Below are positions 31,383 through 38,211 of a DNA stretch of 39,416 nt, in pieces. The number at the start of each line of letters is the position of its first letter. The stretch's first letter is position 1. The translations under genes were made by a program, and so were the position numbers. Origin of the DNA: Geoglobus sp. UBA235 (GTDB lineage: Archaea > Halobacteriota > Archaeoglobi > Archaeoglobales > Archaeoglobaceae); the NCBI GenBank assembly GCA_002494725.1, contig DACG01000016.1, positions 1 through 39,416 of the forward strand, written 5' to 3'. Under the pieces are notes generated by a model. The model worked only from the letters and a program-made list of their open reading frames with translations. It made no database searches and was not told the origin of the DNA.

Positions 31383-32397
31383 CGTACACCTCCATAAACT
31401 CGGAAATCTTCCTCATAACCTCTTTCAGAGGCGGGGAGTCGAAGAATTTCCTGCCTGTAATCTCGTTGCATGCCGACATGTACATCTCCTCAACCGCCTT
31501 TTTCAGCTCCCCGGGCAGTTTTGGCGGTTTGCCCACCACATTCCTCCAGTTCTCCTCTCCCTTGTTCCTCTCGACCCTCCTGTACCAGTCCGTTTTCCTG
31601 TAGTACCTCCTCAGGACCTCCTTGCTCATCTCGATGCCATCAAAACTGAACCTGCACTCATCCGGAGTACCGAGGGCGTCGACAAGCATTAGCTCACGTT
31701 TTTCGTCGAGGGCAACCTCTATCTTCCCATCCTCGTTAACTATTCCTGCCTTACTGACCTCCTTGGTTATGATGCTGTCCACTTTCAGCGTGAGCTCCAC
31801 GAGCTCCTCGAACTCCTCCTCGCTGAGTCCGGAAATCCTCCTCGCCTCCTCCCTGCTCAGATACCTGTCAACGTCCTCGAGCTTGGTTGAAAAGTCAACT
31901 ATTGGTTTTTCAAGCCTCTGTCCGGGTTCAGGCATTTTCTCGAGCCCGAGATCTTCAAGCTGAATTTCTCCTCTCTTCAACCTCCTGAAAACGCTGCTGC
32001 CTTCCGGCAGGGAGTTCCTGTAGATGATCTCGAGGGGAACGAGAAAGTTTCCGTGAAGTTTCTGGAAAATCGAATAGTCGTAGCCGTCATCCTTCTTCTC
32101 AGGCCTGTAAACTTTAACAAGCCTCACCTCCATGACGTCAACGGGCCCGTCAACCTCGTCCAGCCTCTTCACCACCCCGTCTTCAACAAGGCCGAGGTAG
32201 TGTGTTTTCGTGCCGCTTCCCTCAAGAAGCTCGAAGAAATAAGCTGAAAGCATGCAGAGAGCCTTGCCCTTGTTTTCCAGCAGGTCTGGCATCTCACCAA
32301 AGTCAAAGACGGAATACCTGTCGGAAAAGCGAAATCTGCCGATGCCGGTTTCGTCTGAAGGTTGCTTGATTATTTCGAGGTCCTTAACACTGCCCAT
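31375..32397 (-). CDS. purC: SAICAR synthetase, long archaeal form
   Basis: A 340-residue ATP-dependent ligase joining CAIR to aspartate in purine synthesis. RFRFSDRYSVFDFGEMPD and VPLEIIYRNSLPEGSS are recognisable PurC motifs, and ALDEKRELMLVDALGTPDEC matches the family motif that includes the catalytic Glu/Asp pair. It is about 100 residues longer than bacterial PurC, as in other archaea. GGTGATC lies 5 bases ahead of ATG 32397. A GTTTATAATC element overlapping the end of purE may give it a second promoter. Confidence 0.93.
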   Translation of the reverse strand: MGSVKDLEIIKQPSDETGIGRFRFSDRYSVFDFGEMPDLLENKGKALCMLSAYFFELLEGSGTKTHYLGLVEDGVVKRLDEVDGPVDVMEVRLVKVYRPEKKDDGYDYSIFQKLHGNFLVPLEIIYRNSLPEGSSVFRRLKRGEIQLEDLGLEKMPEPGQRLEKPIVDFSTKLEDVDRYLSREEARRISGLSEEEFEELVELTLKVDSIITKEVSKAGIVNEDGKIEVALDEKRELMLVDALGTPDECRFSFDGIEMSKEVLRRYYRKTDWYRRVERNKGEENWRNVVGKPPKLPGELKKAVEEMYMSACNEITGRKFFDSPPLKEVMRKISEFMEVYDG

Positions 32398-32423
32398 CTG
32401 GGATCACCGCTTGGTAAATTAGA

Positions 32424-32894
32424 TTATAAACTTTTTGCCTCCTCATCTGCCCTGTAAATCTCCTCCTTCTTTGCATTCTGGTACTCCGCCACCTTCTGCC
32501 TCACTTCCTCACTCTTAATGGCGAATATCTTGGCCACAGCGAGAGCGGCGTTTTCTGCGTAGAGAACGAGCATCGGAGCAACGCCGGAAGGCATGTTTAT
32601 GCTGGAAAGCACATCCATTCCGGCAAACCTCTCGCTTACAGGTGGCGAAGCTATGACCGGTTTCGTCGTGTTTGCGTCAACAAAACCGCTGAGTGCGTTG
32701 CTCCTTCCAGCAACTGTAACGAAAACGGCATCCTCGCTCTCGTACTCCTTCAAAATCTCGAGAGCCTTTTCCGGAGTTTTGTGGGCTGAGGCTATTCTTA
32801 GGACGCTTTCAATCCCGAAAAACCTCAGCTTTTCGGCCACCTTCCTCCCATAATCCAGATCACTTTTTGAGCCCATCACAATTACTGCTTTCAA
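32424..32894 (-). CDS. purE: AIR carboxylase PurE, class II-like
   Basis: A 156-residue PurE. The N-terminal VIVMGSKSDLDYGRKVAEKL and RIASAHKTPEK are general. The middle, TVAGRSNALSGFVDANTTKP then VIASPP and the DVLSSINMPSGVAP loop, resembles the class II PurE domain of animal PAICS and not the GxGGAAHLPG loop of class I. Class II enzymes carboxylate AIR directly with CO2 and need no PurK; none is seen here. The start codon is TTG 32894, five or six bases after a perfect GGAGGTGA and overlapping the previous stop as TTGA. Confidence 0.93.
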   Translation of the reverse strand: MKAVIVMGSKSDLDYGRKVAEKLRFFGIESVLRIASAHKTPEKALEILKEYESEDAVFVTVAGRSNALSGFVDANTTKPVIASPPVSERFAGMDVLSSINMPSGVAPMLVLYAENAALAVAKIFAIKSEEVRQKVAEYQNAKKEEIYRADEEAKSL

Positions 32895-33175
32895 AAATTC
32901 ACCTCCTTCAACTCCTCAACAACCTTATCAAAGGCATCAAGAAGGTCTCTGATGCTTTTAAGCTTGCAGTAATAGTATTTTTCGGGCGGTTTCAGATCAT
33001 AATCAAGAATCCCAAGATCATAAAGCAATTTGAGATGTCTTGAAGCAGAATACTCGGAAATACCAAGCTTTTTTGCAACCTCATTGACGCTCATCTTCCC
33101 ATTTTGCATAATCTCCCTGAGAATATCTCTTCTGACTCTCGCTCTCAGAGCCCTCGCAAGCTTTTCATCAGGCAT
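32891..33175 (-). CDS. ArsR-like winged-helix regulator
   Basis: A 94-residue regulator with the classic ArsR winged helix (VRRDILREIMQNGKMSVNEV, then AKKLGISEYSASRHLKLLYD) and a wing ending EKYYYCKL. No metal-binding Cys pair is seen, so it probably does not sense metals through the usual site. ATG 33175 overlaps the pycA stop as TGATG and has GGGGTG ahead; a GTG at 33184 is possible. It sits between pycA and purE and may regulate the operon through the inverted repeats at the pycA start. Confidence 0.85.
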   Translation of the reverse strand: MPDEKLARALRARVRRDILREIMQNGKMSVNEVAKKLGISEYSASRHLKLLYDLGILDYDLKPPEKYYYCKLKSIRDLLDAFDKVVEELKEVNF

Positions 33176-34731
33176 CACATCCACCCCAGATTTTTCAGCC
33201 TGCTGTAAACCTTCCAGGACTGACTTGTTCTGGCATCAAGAAGTCCCTCAGCCTCTCTGCTGTCTATGCACGCCATGACTGCTGAGACCGCAACAAGAAC
33301 GATCTCATCCCACTCTGATTTTTCAATGTGATCCCTTGTGAATATCTCATCAAGCCTTGTTTTCAGGTGCTTTATGTTCTTGATTGATGAAAGTACCCTT
33401 TCAGGGATGTTTCTCTCCTCTATGAACTTTGTATGGGTATTTCCCCTGACGAACTCCTCATCCTCAACAACAACCATATGGAACGGTATGTTTGTCTCAA
33501 CACCCTCTATTATATACTCGTAAAGGGCTCTCCTCATTCTGGCAATCGCTTCCAGCCTTGTTTTTCCCCATGCAACAAGCTTTGATATCATTGAGTCATA
33601 GTAAGGCGTGATCTCATATCCCATGTGAATTCCGCTGTCAACTCTGATTCCGGGGCCTCCGGGGGATCTGTAATGCATGATTCTCCCGGTTCTCGGCAGG
33701 AAGTTAACCGGGTCCTCAGCATTGATTCTTGCTTCAATCGCATGTCCTTTTATTGCAACCTCACCCTGACTGAGGCTCAGGCCGACACCCGATGCTATTC
33801 TAATCTGCTCCTTGACGATATCAACTCCGGTGATCATTTCTGTGATGGTGTGCTCAACCTGAAGTCTGGTGTTCATCTCAAGGAAGTAGAGTTCCCCATC
33901 CTGAAACAGAAACTCCATCGTACCTGCATTTGTATAACCTATATGCTTAGCTCCTCTGACGGCTATTCTGCCAAATTTTTCCCTCATTTCCTCATCAAAA
34001 GCCGGAGATGGGGCCTCTTCAATCAGTTTTTGATGCCTTCTCTGAATGCTGCACTCCCTCTCACCAAGATGGATAACCTTCCTCCCATCAGAGAGAATCT
34101 GAAACTCAATGTGCCTGGGTCTTGAGAGGTATTTTTCAATGTAAACAGATGAATCCCTGAAGTACTTCATTCCAAGTTTCTTGCTCTTCTCAAATCCATC
34201 TCTGACCTCACTTTCATTTTCAGCTATGAATATGCCTATCCCCCCACCGCCACCACTCGCCTTTATGGCAACCGGATAACCTATTTTCTCTGCAACCTCA
34301 ACCGCCTCGTCCTGGGACTCAATGTTCTCCTTTCCAGGAACAACAGGAACTCCTGCCTCTCTCATCAGCATTCTCGCATTTATCTTTGAACCCATGGCAG
34401 AGATTACCCTGTGAGAGGGTCCGATGAAAACTATCCCCTCCTCCTCGCATCTTTTGGCAAATTCAGGATTTTCTGCAAGAAACCCATAACCGGGATGTAT
34501 CGCCTCAGCTCCGCTTTTCTTTGCAGCATCAATTATCGCATCCATGTTCAGATAGCTCTTCGAGGGCTCGGCCTCACCAATCAGATAGCACTCATCAGCA
34601 TAAACCCTGTGAAATGCCCTTCTATCGACAAGAGAGTAAACTGCCACTGTTTTTATTCCAAGCTCCTTGCATGCCCGCATAACTCTAACCGCAATCTCAC
34701 CGCGATTGGCAATCAGAATCTTGCGGAACAT
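33175..34731 (-). CDS. pycA: biotin carboxylase subunit (pyruvate carboxylase subunit A type)
   Basis: A 518-residue ATP-grasp biotin carboxylase. FRKILIANRGEIAVRVMRAC, IHPGYGFLAENPEFAKRCEE, KASGGGGGIGI, ECSIQRRHQKLIEEAPSPAF and EMNTRLQVEHTITEM are diagnostic. The body ends near residue 445, and a 60-70 residue C-terminal extension follows, as in some archaeal pyruvate carboxylase A subunits. The carboxyltransferase/biotin-carrier subunit is not in the window. ATG 34731 is preferred to the frame opening at 34746; a CATTTAAAGC box about 30 bp upstream points to a leaderless start. Confidence 0.92.
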   Translation of the reverse strand: MFRKILIANRGEIAVRVMRACKELGIKTVAVYSLVDRRAFHRVYADECYLIGEAEPSKSYLNMDAIIDAAKKSGAEAIHPGYGFLAENPEFAKRCEEEGIVFIGPSHRVISAMGSKINARMLMREAGVPVVPGKENIESQDEAVEVAEKIGYPVAIKASGGGGGIGIFIAENESEVRDGFEKSKKLGMKYFRDSSVYIEKYLSRPRHIEFQILSDGRKVIHLGERECSIQRRHQKLIEEAPSPAFDEEMREKFGRIAVRGAKHIGYTNAGTMEFLFQDGELYFLEMNTRLQVEHTITEMITGVDIVKEQIRIASGVGLSLSQGEVAIKGHAIEARINAEDPVNFLPRTGRIMHYRSPGGPGIRVDSGIHMGYEITPYYDSMISKLVAWGKTRLEAIARMRRALYEYIIEGVETNIPFHMVVVEDEEFVRGNTHTKFIEERNIPERVLSSIKNIKHLKTRLDEIFTRDHIEKSEWDEIVLVAVSAVMACIDSREAEGLLDARTSQSWKVYSRLKNLGWM

Positions 34732-34754
34732 TGCACTCTTGCACAATAGTGCAA
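34731..34754. promoter_or_regulatory. TTGCAC repeats over the pycA transcription start
   Basis: On the plus strand, TTGCAC at 34731-34736 and again at 34739-34744 are followed by the inverted copy GTGCAA at 34749-34754. The last two form a perfect inverted repeat with a 4-bp AATA spacer. They lie between the pycA TATA-like element (about 34756-34766) and the start codon, a typical repressor position. Confidence 0.55.
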
Positions 34755-34779
34755 GCTTTAAATGTTTCGATGGACGGAA

Positions 34780-35325
34780 TCAGAGTATCTTACAGTACTC
34801 ATCAAAATGCAGTCTTTCAGGTCTCCTGATCTCCTGCTCTCTCTGCCAGTCAGTGAGCAATTCATTCATCTCCTCTGAATGTCTTCCGATAATTATAAGA
34901 GATATCAGATTGTCTTCTTCAGATAACCCAATTACCCGCTTTGCAACATCAGAGCTGTATCCGGCTATTGGATGGGCAACCAGTCCAAGCTCTGTGGCTC
35001 TCAGGATCAGGAATGCGGTGGCCATACCTGTATCAAAGAGGTAATACTCCCTGTCATCAATAACACAGTCAAGATCCTTTCTTGAGTAAACCGCAACTAT
35101 CATTGACCCCCTTGTAGCCCATGCGTTTCCCTCAGGAAGTGCCTCAAAAACCTCATTGAGCTTTTCCCGGCTTCTGACAAAAACAAATCTCCACGGCTGG
35201 TTGTTGTAGCAAGATGGAGCAAGAGATGCATGATAGGCAAGGTCCCGTATCACATCTCCGGAGATTTCAACGTGATCCAGTGATCTGTAAGCCCTTCTTT
35301 TTTGAATTGCTTCTGATACATCCAC
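34780..35325 (-). CDS. nitroreductase-family FMN oxidoreductase
   Basis: A 181-residue nitroreductase-fold protein. RRAYRSLDHVEIS and LAPSCYNNQPWRFVFVRS are the FMN-binding start, and TELGLVAHPIAGYSSDVAKR is the C-terminal FMN/dimer region. The substrate cannot be told from sequence. The frame opens with a GTG at 35334, but that GTG is part of a GGGGGTGAG Shine-Dalgarno-like motif, so GTG 35325 three codons on is the better start. Confidence 0.88.
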   Translation of the reverse strand: MDVSEAIQKRRAYRSLDHVEISGDVIRDLAYHASLAPSCYNNQPWRFVFVRSREKLNEVFEALPEGNAWATRGSMIVAVYSRKDLDCVIDDREYYLFDTGMATAFLILRATELGLVAHPIAGYSSDVAKRVIGLSEEDNLISLIIIGRHSEEMNELLTDWQREQEIRRPERLHFDEYCKIL

Positions 35326-35376
35326 AGAGCTCACCCCCAGCGTAATTTCATGCTGAAAATTTATCAGCTTGAAAAT

Positions 35377-36219
35377 TTAAAATATCAGCCTCTGCACAGG
35401 CATAACGAGTATGTCTCTTGCTCCAGCTTTTTTCAGCTTCTGAACAGCTTCAAAAAGCTCTTCCTCTCTTATAACAACATGCACAGCAACCATTCCGTTT
35501 GACTCGACCCTCATGACCGTCGGACCTTTCAATCCAGGTGCCACTCTCTTCACCTCATCAAGCCTGCTCTCTGGCACGTTCATCATCAGGTAAACCATAC
35601 CCCTTGCATTCAGAACGCTCTCTATTGCTGTTTTGAGAGCCTGCACATTGAAGTCATATACCGTGCTCCTGTTTGCAATGAGAACCGCCTGAGATTCCAT
35701 TATCTCATAAACAACTCTGAGCCTGTTAATTCTGAGCGTTGTTCCTGTTGAGGTCAGATCTATGATTGCATCCGCTATCCCGATTGAGGGTGCGATCTCG
35801 CATGAACCGCTTACCTCAACTATTTCGGCATCAATTCCGTGATCCTTCAGAAATTTCTCAGCAATCCTCCTGTATTCTGTAGCTATTGCCTTACCATCAA
35901 GCTCGTCAAGGCTCCTTATGTCTGAGTTGTCCGGAACGGCAACGACAATCTTCGCTTTTCCAAACCCAAGTCTGAGCATGATCTCAACATCAACTCCGGC
36001 CTCGTAAACCATATCCTCTCCGGTTATTCCCACCTGGGAAGCATTTTTGTAAACATACTCCGGAATGTCCCTAGCCCTTGCAAACAGAACATAGATGTCA
36101 TCCTTGTTTGTCGGCACCATCAGCCTTCTGTCCATGCTCTCTATCCAGATACCTGCAGAGCTGAGCAGTTCAAGTGAGGGTTCACTCAGCCTTCCCTTAC
36201 CTGGAAGGGCTATTATCAT
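35377..36219 (-). CDS. hisG: ATP phosphoribosyltransferase, long form
   Basis: A 280-residue enzyme, first step of histidine synthesis. IIALPGKGRLSEPSLELL and the PRPP loop IADAIIDLTSTGTTLRIN are clear, and the last 75 residues form the ACT-like regulatory domain (PTVMRVESNGMVAVHVVIRE) that binds histidine in the long form; no hisZ is therefore needed. I use ATG 36219, not the opening at 36261, since the shared TATA at 36241-36246 lies about 25 bp before it. Confidence 0.95.
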   Translation of the reverse strand: MIIALPGKGRLSEPSLELLSSAGIWIESMDRRLMVPTNKDDIYVLFARARDIPEYVYKNASQVGITGEDMVYEAGVDVEIMLRLGFGKAKIVVAVPDNSDIRSLDELDGKAIATEYRRIAEKFLKDHGIDAEIVEVSGSCEIAPSIGIADAIIDLTSTGTTLRINRLRVVYEIMESQAVLIANRSTVYDFNVQALKTAIESVLNARGMVYLMMNVPESRLDEVKRVAPGLKGPTVMRVESNGMVAVHVVIREEELFEAVQKLKKAGARDILVMPVQRLIF

Positions 36220-36240
36220 CACCCAACAATCTATCGAAGC

Positions 36241-36246
36241 TTTAAA
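36241..36246. promoter_or_regulatory. single TATA element shared by divergent hisG and the small winged-helix gene
   Basis: TTTAAA, self-complementary, is centred about 25 bp before hisG ATG 36219 on the minus strand and about 27 bp before ATG 36271 on the plus strand. No other convincing TATA element is seen within the 51-bp gap for the minus gene. Confidence 0.5.
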
Positions 36247-36270
36247 AACCTTTGTGAACAATTAAATGAC

Positions 36271-36669
36271 ATGAAGGTCAGTGAAGCTCCGAAAACCGCA
36301 ACATCCATAATTGTGAGGAGTTCATCAAATGCAAGAATAACTCAGTCCAAAAATCCATTCCTTGAACTCATGAGGAGGCTTTTCAGAAAAGAGGAGGTTG
36401 CACTAAAGGCTGTGGAATTCATCACGCTCATTGAGGAGAGACAGAAGTCCGGAAGTCCGCTGAGAGTTGATGAATGGGAAAAAACGATGGAGCTACTTGA
36501 AATGAACCGCTCCTCATTTTACTCAATGAGAAACAAGCTCCTGGGAGCTGGAATGATAACAGTAAGAGGAGGAGAGTACAGACTTTCCGGGATGTTCAGC
36601 AAGGATCTGATGGATATGGCAAGGTGGTGGTGGACTGCTGTTCTCGGCAACGACCCGGAATCGCTTTAA
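36271..36669 (+). CDS. small winged-helix-like protein, unknown
   Basis: A 132-residue protein. Residues 35-105 look like a winged helix: helices around EEVALKAVEFITLIEERQKS and EWEKTMELLEMNRSSFYSMR, then a beta wing ITVRGGEYRLS. The N-terminal 25 residues are Ser/Thr-rich and probably disordered. The C-terminus has a WWW cluster (ARWWWTAVLG). I do not recognise a named family. It is divergent from hisG across a shared TATA, and its stop overlaps the zinc-ribbon gene by 4 bp. Confidence 0.7.
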   Translation: MKVSEAPKTATSIIVRSSSNARITQSKNPFLELMRRLFRKEEVALKAVEFITLIEERQKSGSPLRVDEWEKTMELLEMNRSSFYSMRNKLLGAGMITVRGGEYRLSGMFSKDLMDMARWWWTAVLGNDPESL

Positions 36670-36797
36670 TCTGATGCCATGTAGTGCACATCCTCAAATC
36701 CGCAGTTCTGGCACTTTTTTAGAACCTTAATTACATCGCCCTCACTCTCCGATCTCTCAACGATGAGCTCATGTCCGCATCGTGGACATTTGTTCAT
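36666..36797 (-). CDS. 43-residue zinc-ribbon protein
   Basis: A short frame from ATG 36797 to TAA 36666. It reads MNKCPRCGHELIVER, a charged linker, then VLKKCQNCGFEDVHY and a short tail: two CxxCG knuckles separated by a 24-residue loop, a typical rubredoxin-like zinc ribbon. A TTTTTAAATG element about 25 bp upstream of the ATG supports expression. Its stop overlaps the convergent winged-helix gene by 4 bp. The intergenic piece 36798-36863 after the divergent gene carries only this promoter. Confidence 0.8.
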   Translation of the reverse strand: MNKCPRCGHELIVERSESEGDVIKVLKKCQNCGFEDVHYMASD

Positions 36798-36863
36798 GAT
36801 TAATCTTACAGAATCTCATTTAAAAATCTTTTGTTTTATATTAATCTGGAAAGTTGGAAGAGA

Positions 36864-38132
36864 TCACTGTGCAGAGGCTTTCAGATAGTTGAACTCCGCC
36901 CGGTAAATTTTAACATCTACAAAATTACCGATTTCCCCTCTCTCAACAATCACAGGCCTGTAGGAGTCCATTCTTGAAAGAAATGTTCCGTTCTTTCCAT
37001 GCCTTGTAATCAGAACCCTTGCATTTTTCCCGACAAACCTCATGTTGTTCTCCAGACCGACCTTCTTTGTCAGATCTGTCAGCTTCCTGCTCCTTTCCTT
37101 CTTTACCCAGTCTGGAAGGTCTCCAAGTCTGAAAGCCGGAGTTCCTCTCCTGGGAGAGTACCTTGTTATGTTGACTATGTCAGGTCTGGTTCGTTCAATG
37201 AGCTCATAGCTCTTCCAGAATGACTCCTGGCTTTCAGTGGGAAATCCAACTATTATATCTGTTGAGATCACAACATCATCAAAGTGTTTCCTGAACTCCC
37301 TGACAACCGCCTCATAATCCCCAGCTGTATGATCCCTTCTCATATCCTCAAGAATCCTGTCATCTCCGCTCTGAACCGGAATATGCAGGAACTTGTAGAC
37401 CTTTTCACTTTCAAAAGCATTCAGAAGGTCATCAAGCATTTCAACAGCATGTTTGGGGTTCATCATCCCCACCCTGACTCTGAATTCTCCGTCAATCTGA
37501 GAGATTCTGTCGAGAAGTTCCGGGAGAGAGCTGCCTCTGTCCATCCCGTACGCTCCGGTGTCCTGAGATGTCAGCTGAATCTCCCTGTATCCCGATCTGA
37601 TTGCAAGCTCAATCTCCCTCACAATGCTATCAATCGAAAAGCTTCTCAGCCTTCCCCTTGCAATTTTCGTTGCACAGTAGCTGCATTTTCCCGTACACCC
37701 CTCTGAAATCGAGACTATTGCTATTGCGCTTTCACTCTTTCTTTCCTTTATTCTGCACATCTCCGCCTTGTCAACACTCTGAACCTTAAGAAATTCTGCC
37801 CTCCCTCCTTTTTCCACAATTTCAACCATTTCATCAATTCTGTGAATATTGTCGGGGCTTATCAATCCATCACAAAATTCCGAAAGCTTTCTTCTGGATA
37901 TTCTTGAAAGGCATCCTGCAGCAATAACCTTTTTTCCGGTACCTTTCAGCTTCTTGATCCTTCTCAGTATCTTTCGCTCCGTGAAGTCAATAACACCGCA
38001 GGTGTTGATGATGCACACATCTGCATTTACCTCTGACTCCACAAGCTGATACTTTCCCCTCAGAATCCCCCTGATTATATCCGTGTCTGCCTGGTTTGTT
38101 GCGCACCCGTAGGTTTCGATGTAAACACGCAT
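36864..38132 (-). CDS. archaeal MiaB-like tRNA methylthiotransferase (MtaB/CDKAL1 type)
   Basis: A 422-residue radical-SAM enzyme that is expected to add a methylthio group to t6A-37 of tRNA. The N-terminal UPF0004 domain holds the second cluster with C10, C45 and C74 (ETYGC, NTCG, AAGC). The radical-SAM cluster is C145-x3-C149-x2-C152 (SEGCTGKCSYC), and the C-terminal 60 residues are the TRAM domain (VGKNARVLITRHGKNG). It starts at ATG 38132 with a GTTTTATATCC box about 28 bp upstream. Its end lies 66 bp upstream of the zinc-ribbon gene on the same strand. Confidence 0.94.
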   Translation of the reverse strand: MRVYIETYGCATNQADTDIIRGILRGKYQLVESEVNADVCIINTCGVIDFTERKILRRIKKLKGTGKKVIAAGCLSRISRRKLSEFCDGLISPDNIHRIDEMVEIVEKGGRAEFLKVQSVDKAEMCRIKERKSESAIAIVSISEGCTGKCSYCATKIARGRLRSFSIDSIVREIELAIRSGYREIQLTSQDTGAYGMDRGSSLPELLDRISQIDGEFRVRVGMMNPKHAVEMLDDLLNAFESEKVYKFLHIPVQSGDDRILEDMRRDHTAGDYEAVVREFRKHFDDVVISTDIIVGFPTESQESFWKSYELIERTRPDIVNITRYSPRRGTPAFRLGDLPDWVKKERSRKLTDLTKKVGLENNMRFVGKNARVLITRHGKNGTFLSRMDSYRPVIVERGEIGNFVDVKIYRAEFNYLKASAQ

Positions 38133-38211
38133 TCCATTCTTGCTGGACGATTCTGGATATAAAACTGATGCTGAAGGTTAATCTTAAATAATTAATCGGA
38201 AAAAATAGGAC

